Assembly: GCF_039543665.1 (NCBI RefSeq)
Contig: NZ_BAABKE010000003.1
Span: forward strand, 248,001 to 312,000
DNA length: 64,000 nucleotides
Direction of reading: 5' to 3'
From: Wohlfahrtiimonas larvae
GTDB lineage: Bacteria; Pseudomonadota; Gammaproteobacteria; Cardiobacteriales; Wohlfahrtiimonadaceae
Below are positions 55,720 through 63,290 of the stretch, one piece after another; within the stretch, counting starts at the first letter, position 1; each line of letters begins with the position of its first letter. The notes below the pieces were generated by a model. The model was not told the DNA's origin. It was given only the letters and a program-made list of their open reading frames with translations, and searched no databases. Made by a program: the position numbers and the translations under genes.

Positions 55720-57045
55720 TTACTTCCCAATACAAAAACTTGAGAATATTTCACCCAATAATTCATCCGTTGTGAATCTACCCGTAATTAATCCAATATC
55801 ATCTTGTGCTAAACGAATTTCTTCTGCCACAAGATCGATACTATGCCCCTCATTTAATAATTTTTTGGCAACATCTAAATGACCTAAACTTTCTTTTAAA
55901 GCAATCAAGTGGCGCTCTCTCGCACTGAATGTACCTTGATTAGGCTGAAACTGTACAGCTTCTACAATTGCATCTTTTAATAGCCCAATACCATCATTAC
56001 GTTTCGCTGATAGCATGATTGTATCCTCTACCCTACCAACTTCATTACCTGTTAAATCGATCTTGTTTCGAATATGTAGTATTGGCGCATTCAGTGATTC
56101 TAGTAGTATATCCTGCTCCGCACTTTGATCTTGGTCGTCATGTATCCATAAGATCAAATCTGCTTTTTTCATTGCTTCCCGAGTTCTGCGAATCCCTTCT
56201 TGCTCGATTACATCGTTTGTTTCACGCAAACCAGCTGTATCAATAATATGCAGTGGCAAGCCATGAATAATGATGCTTTCTTTCAATGTATCGCGCGTTG
56301 TCCCCGCAATATCTGTTACAATTGCACTCTCTTCACCTGATAACGCATTCAAAATACTTGATTTTCCCGCATTAGGTTTACCCGCCAATACCACCGTTAA
56401 ACCATCTGTCAGTAATTTTCCTTGATTAGCATTTTGCAGTAAATTCACAATATCAGTTTCAACTGCATTCAAGCGAGCCAGTACATTGCCATCAGAGATA
56501 AAATCAATGTCTTCCTCACTAAAATCAATGGATGCTTCCACATAAACACGTAAATGAATTAATGCTTCACTGATTGTACTAGTTTTCATAGAAAACTGCC
56601 CTGATAAAGAATTCATTGCAGCTTTTGCCTGTGCTTCACTTTGGCTCATAATGAGATCATGAATGGCTTCTGCTTGGACAAGATCCAATTTACCATTTAA
56701 AAATGCACGCTCAGTAAATTCACCCGCTTTAGCAGGCTCAGCACCCAGTTCATAAACACGCTTTAGTACACGATTTAATACTACTAAACCACCATGGCCT
56801 TGCAGCTCCACAGAATCTTCACCAGTGAAAGAGTTTGGCCCTTTAAAGTAGATAGCAATACCTTCATCCATCACTTCATTTGAACCATTATAGAACTGCG
56901 TGAATGTTGCATGGCGAGCCACTAAAGATTCTTTAAGACAAATCTCTAATGCAATAGCATAACTTTGCGGGCCTGAAATACGAATAATGCCAACACCGCC
57001 AATAGAAATACCAGATGCAATCGCTGCAATGGTTGTCTCTTTCAT
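55720..57045 (-). CDS. mnmE: tRNA modification GTPase MnmE
   Basis: MnmE works with MnmG to modify wobble uridines of several tRNAs. The 441-residue protein has the N-terminal tetrahydrofolate-binding domain, a G domain with the P-loop GKPNAGKSSILN near residue 225 and DTAGLRE, and the C-terminal CIGK with the essential cysteine. A GAGGG ribosome-binding site precedes the ATG. It follows yidC, with two hairpins between. Confidence 0.97.
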   Translation of the reverse strand: MKETTIAAIASGISIGGVGIIRISGPQSYAIALEICLKESLVARHATFTQFYNGSNEVMDEGIAIYFKGPNSFTGEDSVELQGHGGLVVLNRVLKRVYELGAEPAKAGEFTERAFLNGKLDLVQAEAIHDLIMSQSEAQAKAAMNSLSGQFSMKTSTISEALIHLRVYVEASIDFSEEDIDFISDGNVLARLNAVETDIVNLLQNANQGKLLTDGLTVVLAGKPNAGKSSILNALSGEESAIVTDIAGTTRDTLKESIIIHGLPLHIIDTAGLRETNDVIEQEGIRRTREAMKKADLILWIHDDQDQSAEQDILLESLNAPILHIRNKIDLTGNEVGRVEDTIMLSAKRNDGIGLLKDAIVEAVQFQPNQGTFSARERHLIALKESLGHLDVAKKLLNEGHSIDLVAEEIRLAQDDIGLITGRFTTDELLGEIFSSFCIGK

Positions 57046-57058
57046 GATTCCCTCATAT

Positions 57059-57095
57059 AAAAAATCTCCTATAACGTCACCATTATAGGAGATTT
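57059..57095 (-). terminator. Intrinsic terminator just before mnmE
   Basis: A 13-bp perfect stem (57062-57074 with 57083-57095) is followed on the minus strand by a T run (A run 57059-57064). It sits 14 bases before the mnmE start codon and overlaps its leader. Confidence 0.88.
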
Positions 57096-57130
57096 CATAT
57101 CAAATAAATTAAAAACTATACCATAAAATA

Positions 57131-57157
57131 ATACTCCTCACTGTAGGCAAGGAGTAT
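57131..57157 (-). terminator. Hairpin after yidC
   Basis: An 8-bp stem (57131-57138 with 57150-57157) with an 11-nt loop follows the yidC stop, with a partly T-rich tail on the minus strand. It is a second, weaker hairpin before the stronger one at 57059-57095. Confidence 0.6.
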
Positions 57158-57179
57158 CACAAATAAGCATTAAATATAA

Positions 57180-58877
57180 TTATGCTTTTGCTTTCTTTTC
57201 AGCAGCTTCAATGCGACGATTGATCAACCACTGTTGTAGGATTGTTAACAAGTTGTTCACGATCCAATATAAAACGATACCTGAAGCAAACCACAAGAAC
57301 ATAAAACCAAATACTAAAGGCATGAACTTCATAATTTTTGCTTGCATTGGATCTGGTGGTGGCGGGTTAAACATTTGTTGAACAAACATCGTGCCACACA
57401 TAATGATTGGTAGAATGAAGTAAGGGTCCATAATTGCTAAGTCGTGAATCCATAAGATCCATGGTGCTTGGCGTAATTGAACACTTTCTTGTAACATCCA
57501 GAACAATGAAATAAAAATTGGAATCTGGATCAACATTGGCCAACAACCACCCATTGGATTCACTTTCTCTTTACGATAAAGCGCAATAGTTTCTTGGCCA
57601 ATTTTCTGTTTATCGCTGCCATACAACTCTTTCAAACGTTGCATTTCTGGTGCTAAATGGCGCATTTTTGCCATTGAGCGATAACCTTTTTCAGAAAAAG
57701 GATACAGCACTAATTTCACTGTAAATGTCAACAATATAATTGACCACCCCCAGTTATTTACGAAGCCATGGAAGAACTCAAGAACAATCAACATCAATGC
57801 TGAAATTGGGCTGAACCAACCATAATCCAAAGTTAATTCTAATTTTGCATTACCTTCTTTACCATCAGCCAACTGATATTCACCAGCTGCAACTAAATTT
57901 TTCTTAATTTTTGGACCAGAATATAAGCTATTTTTAAATTCATATGTTGCGCCTGCAGGCACAGATACTGTTGTACTACCCATTAAGCGAACCATTGCGA
58001 TATCACCAGGTAACTTAGCCACCTCTACCGTATGAGCACTACCATCTAACCCTAACCATGCTGAAGTAAAATATTGTTGGATCATAGCAACCCAACCATA
58101 AGTACCGTCTTGTTTAATGGCAGGAGCCTTTTCTGCAAGTTTATCAAAAGGTACTTTTTTATAAGTTTCATCACCCATAGAGAATACTGGACCAGTATAG
58201 CTAGATGCGCCCACCATATGCCCACTCGCCTTAGGGTCTTTTTGAACTAATTGAAGATAGTTCAGCCCCACCCAAGGTGTAGATGCATTATTGGTTAATT
58301 TTTGTGTAAAACCAATATCATAACTACCACGTTTAAATTCATAAGTTTTTGTTAAAATTGAACCTGTGTCAGGATCAACGTAAGTCATTGGAACAATAAT
58401 GCTATCTTGGCCATCAGCCAAAACATAATGCTCTTTTTCAGCATTGAATGTCGTGACATTATGAGAGAAATTAGCTTGTCCTGTCGCACCGATCAAACCT
58501 GTCTGACTCACAAATAAACGAGATGGATTAGAAGATAACAATGCAAAAGGCACATCTTTATTCTCTAAGCTTTCAGAGTATTTCAATAATTTAACATCGG
58601 AGATATCACCACCTGCCAATGTAATATTAATAGATAATACATCCGTTTCTACTGTAATGGTTTTCGCTTGAGTTGCCATTGCATTAGGAATTACTGATGT
58701 TTCGGGTGCATTCACTGCTGGAACGGAGCCATCAGCGGCTGGCGAGATTGATTGAGAAACTTGTGCAGTTTCTGCAGTCTGAGGTGCTACGGGTAAATTT
58801 GCTGTTTGCCATTTACTAAAAACCATAAAGGCAAGCAACCCGAAGATTGCCCAGAGTATTAATCGATTATTTTGCAT
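57180..58877 (-). CDS. yidC: Membrane protein insertase YidC
   Basis: YidC inserts and folds inner-membrane proteins, alone or with SecYEG. The 565-residue protein has an N-terminal signal-anchor helix, a large periplasmic beta-sandwich domain (about residues 60-340) and a C-terminal group of membrane helices with MGGCWPMLIQIPIFISLFWML. Its length is typical of gammaproteobacterial YidC. It lies 38 bases after yidD. Confidence 0.97.
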   Translation of the reverse strand: MQNNRLILWAIFGLLAFMVFSKWQTANLPVAPQTAETAQVSQSISPAADGSVPAVNAPETSVIPNAMATQAKTITVETDVLSINITLAGGDISDVKLLKYSESLENKDVPFALLSSNPSRLFVSQTGLIGATGQANFSHNVTTFNAEKEHYVLADGQDSIIVPMTYVDPDTGSILTKTYEFKRGSYDIGFTQKLTNNASTPWVGLNYLQLVQKDPKASGHMVGASSYTGPVFSMGDETYKKVPFDKLAEKAPAIKQDGTYGWVAMIQQYFTSAWLGLDGSAHTVEVAKLPGDIAMVRLMGSTTVSVPAGATYEFKNSLYSGPKIKKNLVAAGEYQLADGKEGNAKLELTLDYGWFSPISALMLIVLEFFHGFVNNWGWSIILLTFTVKLVLYPFSEKGYRSMAKMRHLAPEMQRLKELYGSDKQKIGQETIALYRKEKVNPMGGCWPMLIQIPIFISLFWMLQESVQLRQAPWILWIHDLAIMDPYFILPIIMCGTMFVQQMFNPPPPDPMQAKIMKFMPLVFGFMFLWFASGIVLYWIVNNLLTILQQWLINRRIEAAEKKAKA

Positions 58878-58915
58878 AGTAATATCTTTAAACTCAAAAA
58901 TTAACAGAAATGCTT

Positions 58916-59125
58916 CTAGGGAACAGGGTCTTCACCACCATCACAAAATGGATGGCAACGGATCAAACGCCTGAATGTCAGCCAACAACCTTTGATCGCG
59001 CCATGCTTGCGAATGGCTTCAATAGAATAATTCGAGCACGATGGTGTAAATCGGCATTGCTGCCCTACCCATGGACTCAAAAATAGTTGATACATTTTAA
59101 TTAATCCAATTAAAATTGTTTTCAC
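58916..59125 (-). CDS. yidD: Membrane protein insertion efficiency factor YidD
   Basis: YidD is a small membrane-associated protein that assists YidC. The 69-residue protein shows YQLFLSPWVGQQCRFTPSCS and ends LIRCHPFCDGGEDPVP. The GTG at 59125 overlaps the rnpA stop in a GTGA junction and is chosen over a TTG at 59146. It sits between rnpA and yidC in the standard order. Confidence 0.93.
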   Translation of the reverse strand: MKTILIGLIKMYQLFLSPWVGQQCRFTPSCSNYSIEAIRKHGAIKGCWLTFRRLIRCHPFCDGGEDPVP

Positions 59126-59469
59126 AACCTTTCTACTTTCTCCCAATGTTGTTTCAATGATTGATGTAACAGATCACGATTATCTAAGGAAACGTTGCCT
59201 TTGACAAGCACTACTATGTCAAACCCCATCAATTTTTCTTGATTAAGCCGAAAAGATTCACGCACAATTCGCTTAACTAAATTTCTATCATGCGCTCTTT
59301 TTAGGTTCTTCTTAGCGATGGCTAGTCCGAGTCTTGCTGGCTTGGCTGACAATTGTTTTTTAACCAATACCGTAAAAAAACGATCCGATAATCGAGTAGG
59401 ATGATCAAAAACATAACCAAAATCTTTGGCCGTTAATAATCGTTGTTCTCTTGTAAAACTGTATGACAT
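59122..59469 (-). CDS. rnpA: Ribonuclease P protein component
   Basis: This 115-residue protein is the RNase P cofactor that helps process tRNA 5' ends. It carries the conserved RNR-type motif in RAHDRNLVKRIVRESFRL and an N-terminal TREQRLLTAKDFGYVF. The ATG at 59469 is used; a TTG one codon upstream is an alternative. It follows rpmH after a terminator hairpin. Confidence 0.95.
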   Translation of the reverse strand: MSYSFTREQRLLTAKDFGYVFDHPTRLSDRFFTVLVKKQLSAKPARLGLAIAKKNLKRAHDRNLVKRIVRESFRLNQEKLMGFDIVVLVKGNVSLDNRDLLHQSLKQHWEKVERL

Positions 59470-59493
59470 CAAGATTATCTCTTTCTAAAATGT

Positions 59494-59520
59494 AAAAAGG
59501 CGCTATAACAGCGCCTTTTT
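59494..59520 (-). terminator. Terminator-like hairpin between rpmH and rnpA
   Basis: An 11-bp perfect stem (59494-59504 with 59510-59520), GC-rich in its centre, with a 5-nt loop and T-rich ends on both strands, separates rpmH from rnpA. It would let rpmH be expressed well above rnpA. Confidence 0.85.
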
Positions 59521-59535
59521 AGCAATCACAAATGA

Positions 59536-59670
59536 TTATGCAGATAATCTAACACGACCACGAGCGCGACGGCGATTTAAAACTTTACGACCGTTCTTAG
59601 TTGCCATACGTGCACGGAAACCGTGATCACGTGCTCTTTTGATTACGCTTGGTTGAAATGTACGTTTCAT
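59536..59670 (-). CDS. rpmH: 50S ribosomal protein L34
   Basis: This 44-residue, very basic protein (MKRTFQPSVIKRARDHGFRA at the start, ending VRLSA) is ribosomal protein L34. Its length is as usual. It has a clear promoter just upstream, between it and metK. It leads rnpA, yidD and yidC in the standard order, but dnaA is not on the other side. Confidence 0.98.
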   Translation of the reverse strand: MKRTFQPSVIKRARDHGFRARMATKNGRKVLNRRRARGRVRLSA

Positions 59671-59712
59671 AATGAATCCTTAATATATTCTTTAACGCAA
59701 AAATAAACGAAA

Positions 59713-59740
59713 ATTTTAGCCGTTTATCACAAAAAGTCAA
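59713..59740 (-). promoter_or_regulatory. Sigma-70 promoter of rpmH
   Basis: On the minus strand a -35 TTGACT (59735-59740) and a -10 TAAAAT (59713-59718) are 16 nt apart. It starts two bases after the metK stop codon and lies about 40 bases before rpmH. Confidence 0.7.
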
Positions 59741-59741
59741 G

Positions 59742-60944
59742 TTATAGTTTTGCTTCGCTTCGTAAAACTTCAGCTTTATCCGTCTTTTCCCAACTGAATG
59801 CCGTTGCTTTTGTTTCTACATTATCAGAATTCTGATATGTAATCTCATAAGGATCACGACCAAAGTGACCATATGCAGCTGTCGGTTGATAAATTGGGTG
59901 CAACATATCTAACATTGTTGTGATTGCATAAGGACGCAAGTCAAAATGCGCACGCACTAAACGCTCGATATCTGCTTCTGGGATTTTGTTTGTACCAAAA
60001 GTTGTGATGGAGATCGATGTAGGCTCAGCCACGCCAATTGCGTAAGAAACTTGAATTTCACATTTATCTGCCAATCCTGCTGCAACAATGTTTTTTGCAA
60101 CATAACGACCTGCATATGCAGCAGATCGGTCAACCTTGGATGGATCTTTACCAGAGAAAGCACCACCACCATGGCGCGCCATACCTCCGTAAGTATCCAC
60201 AATAATTTTACGACCAGTTAAACCACAGTCACCGACTGGGCCACCAATCACGAAGTTACCTGTTGGGTTAATATGGAATTTAGTATTTTCTGTAATCCAC
60301 TCTTTAGGAATCACATGCTTGATGATCAACTCCATCACTGCTTCTTTCAAATCCTTTTGAGAAACATCAGGATTATGTTGAGTAGATAGAACGATTGCAT
60401 CAATCCCTTGGATTTTGCCATCATTATCATACGCAAATGTGATTTGGCTTTTTGCATCTGGTCTTAACCATGGCAATAAGCCTGATTTACGAACTTCTGA
60501 TTGGCGCTCCACCAAGCGGTGTGCATATGTAATCGGCGCTGGCATTAAAACGTCAGTTTCATTTGATGCATAACCAAACATTAAACCTTGGTCACCTGCA
60601 CCTTGATCTTCTGGCTTAGAACGATCAACACCCTGAGCAATATCTACGCTCTGCTTACCAATCATATTAATGATTGCACAAGTTGCACCATCAAAACCCA
60701 CATCTGAAGAGTTATAACCAATCCCAGTAATCACATTGCGTACTAAGTCTTCTAAATCAACCCATGCACTGGTTGAAATTTCACCTGCAATGATCGCAGC
60801 GCCAGTTTTAACCAAAGTTTCACACGCAACGCGTGCATGTCGATCTTTTTGGATGATTGCATCTAAAACAGCATCTGAAATTTGATCAGCAATTTTATCT
60901 GGATGTCCTTCTGACACAGATTCTGATGTAAATAAATAGCTCAT
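59742..60944 (-). CDS. metK: S-adenosylmethionine synthetase
   Basis: MetK makes S-adenosylmethionine from methionine and ATP. The 400-residue protein has SEGHPDKIADQISD at the N terminus, GAGDQGLMFGYA near residue 120, and GGGAFSGKDPSKVDRSAAY near 260. The ATG at 60944 (MSYLFTSESV) is the family start; a TTG 15 bases upstream is rejected. It is preceded by a roughly 110-nt structured leader. Confidence 0.97.
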   Translation of the reverse strand: MSYLFTSESVSEGHPDKIADQISDAVLDAIIQKDRHARVACETLVKTGAAIIAGEISTSAWVDLEDLVRNVITGIGYNSSDVGFDGATCAIINMIGKQSVDIAQGVDRSKPEDQGAGDQGLMFGYASNETDVLMPAPITYAHRLVERQSEVRKSGLLPWLRPDAKSQITFAYDNDGKIQGIDAIVLSTQHNPDVSQKDLKEAVMELIIKHVIPKEWITENTKFHINPTGNFVIGGPVGDCGLTGRKIIVDTYGGMARHGGGAFSGKDPSKVDRSAAYAGRYVAKNIVAAGLADKCEIQVSYAIGVAEPTSISITTFGTNKIPEADIERLVRAHFDLRPYAITTMLDMLHPIYQPTAAYGHFGRDPYEITYQNSDNVETKATAFSWEKTDKAEVLRSEAKL

Positions 60945-60968
60945 ATTGAATTCTCTCAAAGAAATGGT

Positions 60969-61044
60969 GAGTCCGAGGATTTTTCATCCTAAGACAATAC
61001 ATAGTGTACTCTTGTGTCCGAAACGTGATAGCCACCGAACACAA
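60969..61044 (-). ncRNA. Structured leader RNA upstream of metK
   Basis: On the minus strand the leader folds into a 9-bp helix with one G-T pair (arms 61036-61044 and 61012-61020) that encloses a GTG-GCTAT-CAC hairpin, then a second arm with a 5-bp hairpin (60976-60980 with 60986-60990) closed by a 4-bp outer stem (60969-60972 with 61008-61011). On the plus strand the first helix has a C-A mismatch instead. It matches none of the SAM-I, SAM-II or SMK patterns known to me. Riboswitch function is only a hypothesis. Confidence 0.45.
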
Positions 61045-61054
61045 CCCATATAAC

Positions 61055-61082
61055 AAAAAAGTCCATCCCAATCGATGGACTT
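61055..61082 (-). terminator. Intrinsic terminator after leuA
   Basis: A 9-bp stem (61059-61067 with 61074-61082) with a 6-nt loop is followed by six T residues on the minus strand. It separates leuA from the metK leader. Confidence 0.8.
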
Positions 61083-61117
61083 CGCTATTTTATCAACTCT
61101 ACAATAAGAATCTAGAA

Positions 61118-62800
61118 TTATTTTACTTCAACTAAACCTTTTACAATTGCGCGATTCAAAGCAGAGATGACTGCATCAATGGATGCTCTTGCTGTATTTG
61201 CATGAATTGCAACGCCAAATAACGTTTTAGCCTCCACCTGCATCTCTACAAATGCGACTGCTTCCGCTTTAGAACCTTGACTTCTTGCGTGTTCGTGATA
61301 ACTCACAACATCCACATCAATGTTTAATGTTGTATTCAAAGCGTTCACCAATGCTGCAATTGGACCATTACCTTGCCCTTTCGCTGCATATTTTTGTGTT
61401 GGTGTATGAATCGCCACTGTAATTTCAGTATGGCCATTTTCATCTTCTACAATATTAATTGGCTGTTCAATGGATACAGCACCTTTATTTAAGAATTCAC
61501 GATTGAACAAATCAAAAATCATCGGTGATGTGACTTCAATGCCTTTGCCATCCGCTTCATTTTGCACCACACGACTGAATTCAATCTGCAAACGGCGCGG
61601 CATATTAATGCCATGATCTTCTTCTAATAAATATGCAATACCACCTTTACCTGATTGGCTGTTTACACGAATAACCGCTTCATATGAACGCCCCACATCC
61701 AAAGGATCAATCGGCAAATAAGGCACCTTCCACATTTGATTAGGATTATTTTTAATGTCGGATAAACCTTTGCGAATTGCATCTTGATGTGAACCAGAAA
61801 ATGCAGTAAATACCAACTCACCTGCATAGGGATGACGAGGATGTACTTTAATTGCTGTACAATACTCCACTTCGCGCACAACTTTATTGATTTGTGAAAA
61901 ATTTAATTCAGGATCCACGCCTTGTGTGTACATATTCAATGCCAATGTAATTAAATCCACATTACCTGTGCGCTCGCCATGACCAAATAAACAGCCTTCT
62001 ACACGATCACCACCAGCCATCAAGCCCAACTCTGTCGCAGCGACAGCACAACCACGATCATTGTGCGTATGTAAACTCACAATCACGCTATCACGGCAGC
62101 TGATATTACGACAAAAATATTCGATTTGATCCGCATATACATTGGGTGTTGCCATTTCTACCGTTGCAGGCAAGTTAAAGATGACTGGCTTTTCTGGCGT
62201 TGGCTTAACAACCTCAACAACAGCTTCACAGACTTCGACCGCAAATTCCATTTCAGTATCTGTGAAAATTTCTGGTGAATATTCAAATGTCCAATCTGTT
62301 TCAGGATATTTCTTCGCTTCTTCAACTGCCAAACTCATACCAAATACTGCCAACGCTTTGACTTCTTCTTTTGTTTTATTGAATACTACACGGCGAAATG
62401 TTGGAGATGTTGCATTATAGATATGAACAATCGCTTGTTTACAACCCTTCAATGATTCAAATGTTCGTACAACTAAATCTTCACGTGATTGCGTCAATAC
62501 TTGGATCGTCACATCTTCTGGAATGCGATTTTCTTCAATCAAACGGCGCACAAATGTGAATTCAGTATCAGAAGCTGATGGAAAAGCCACCTCAATCTCT
62601 TTGAATCCACATTCGATCAATAAATCAAACATTCTTAATTTTTGTTCGATATTCATAGGCTCAATCAAAGCCTGATTGCCATCACGTAAGTCTGATGATA
62701 ACCAACGTGGTGCTTTATCGATCACTTGATCTGGCCAAGTGCGATCTTTTAATTTCAATGGTGCAAATGATTGATATTTAGTTTCTGGGTTATGGATCAT
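61118..62800 (-). CDS. leuA: 2-isopropylmalate synthase (LeuA2-type)
   Basis: LeuA condenses acetyl-CoA with 2-oxoisovalerate, the first step of leucine synthesis. The 560-residue protein is of the longer LeuA2 type, with SSDLRDGNQALIEPM, the metal-binding HTHNDRG and a C-terminal regulatory domain from about residue 430. The ATG at 62800 follows AGAGGA. It is preceded by a leu attenuation leader. The other leu genes are not here. Confidence 0.95.
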   Translation of the reverse strand: MIHNPETKYQSFAPLKLKDRTWPDQVIDKAPRWLSSDLRDGNQALIEPMNIEQKLRMFDLLIECGFKEIEVAFPSASDTEFTFVRRLIEENRIPEDVTIQVLTQSREDLVVRTFESLKGCKQAIVHIYNATSPTFRRVVFNKTKEEVKALAVFGMSLAVEEAKKYPETDWTFEYSPEIFTDTEMEFAVEVCEAVVEVVKPTPEKPVIFNLPATVEMATPNVYADQIEYFCRNISCRDSVIVSLHTHNDRGCAVAATELGLMAGGDRVEGCLFGHGERTGNVDLITLALNMYTQGVDPELNFSQINKVVREVEYCTAIKVHPRHPYAGELVFTAFSGSHQDAIRKGLSDIKNNPNQMWKVPYLPIDPLDVGRSYEAVIRVNSQSGKGGIAYLLEEDHGINMPRRLQIEFSRVVQNEADGKGIEVTSPMIFDLFNREFLNKGAVSIEQPINIVEDENGHTEITVAIHTPTQKYAAKGQGNGPIAALVNALNTTLNIDVDVVSYHEHARSQGSKAEAVAFVEMQVEAKTLFGVAIHANTARASIDAVISALNRAIVKGLVEVK

Positions 62801-62865
62801 GATTTTTCCTCTATTCCTGCTGAATTAAATCTTATGTTTCAAATAATTTGTTTATAAAGTTGTTT

Positions 62866-62973
62866 TTAGAATGATAATCGCAGCAATAAAGCATAACACC
62901 ATACGAACCAACGTCGATGATCACGATTTAACATAGAATTTGTAGAACTTGGGTACTTATACGTAATAAACAT
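62866..62973 (-). CDS. 35-codon ORF in the leuA leader, rich in Leu/Trp/Tyr/Arg
   Basis: This small frame lies between the leu attenuator and leuA. Its 35-residue product has an aromatic and basic middle (DHRRWFVWCY) and then ALLLRLSF, so it includes four Leu codons near the end. A purine-rich AGAAGAGA lies 6 bases before the ATG. It might be a second leader peptide or chance. An internal ATG at 62931 gives a 21-codon version. Confidence 0.35.
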   Translation of the reverse strand: MFITYKYPSSTNSMLNRDHRRWFVWCYALLLRLSF

Positions 62974-63008
62974 TAAAAATCTCTTCTCGTTTCTTATTCA
63001 AAATAACT

Positions 63009-63054
63009 GCTATGTCGATAGACACAGCGAAGGCTGCAATCTTTGCGATTACAG
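63009..63054 (-). promoter_or_regulatory. leu attenuator: 1:2, 2:3 and 3:4 hairpins
   Basis: On the minus strand, hairpin 1:2 (63054-63034, 8 bp) overlaps the last codons of leuL. Hairpin 3:4 (63028-63009, 8 bp) follows and leads into AGTTATTTTG. A competing 2:3 pairing (CAGC-CTTC-GCTG, 63036-63025) is exclusive with both. Each of 1:2 and 3:4 contains one G-T pair on this strand and a C-A mismatch on the other, so the RNA is read in the leuA direction. The T run is weak, so Rho-independent release is not certain. Confidence 0.7.
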
Positions 63055-63084
63055 CAGAATAAGTCGTAGTAGGGATTTGTTCAT
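63049..63084 (-). CDS. leuL: leu operon leader peptide
   Basis: The 11-codon frame encodes MNKSLLRLILL, with six leucines of which two are the consecutive CTA codons, and ends (TAA) inside the first attenuator hairpin. A 16-nt leader follows the predicted transcription start. Stalling at the Leu codons when leucyl-tRNA is scarce would favour the 2:3 antiterminator. The ribosome-binding site is weak. Confidence 0.75.
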   Translation of the reverse strand: MNKSLLRLILL

Positions 63085-63106
63085 TACATTAGTTTTCATA
63101 CCAATT

Positions 63107-63135
63107 AACATAAATTGATTTTAAACTTTCGTCAA
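63107..63135 (-). promoter_or_regulatory. leu operon promoter
   Basis: On the minus strand the -35 TTGACG (63130-63135) and the -10 TATGTT (63107-63112) have a 17-nt spacer. The predicted start near 63100 places leuL 16 nt downstream. The promoter lies in the region divergent from the AllD-like gene. Confidence 0.7.
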
Positions 63136-63290
63136 GCAGAAAAATATATTTATTATTTTTAATAAAAAACGTACATTTGATCAATTTTTCATACAACATC
63201 ATTCATATGCGTAATCACCTACCCTTATGTGTATATTTCTCGTTATACTAAAATTAAATTTTTACTAGCAATTTTTCAAAGGAAGAAATT

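Noticed and set aside
63136..63290. Promoter of the AllD-like gene
   Set aside because: A TATACT hexamer at 63244-63249 is a possible -10, but no acceptable -35 is found at 16-18 bases.
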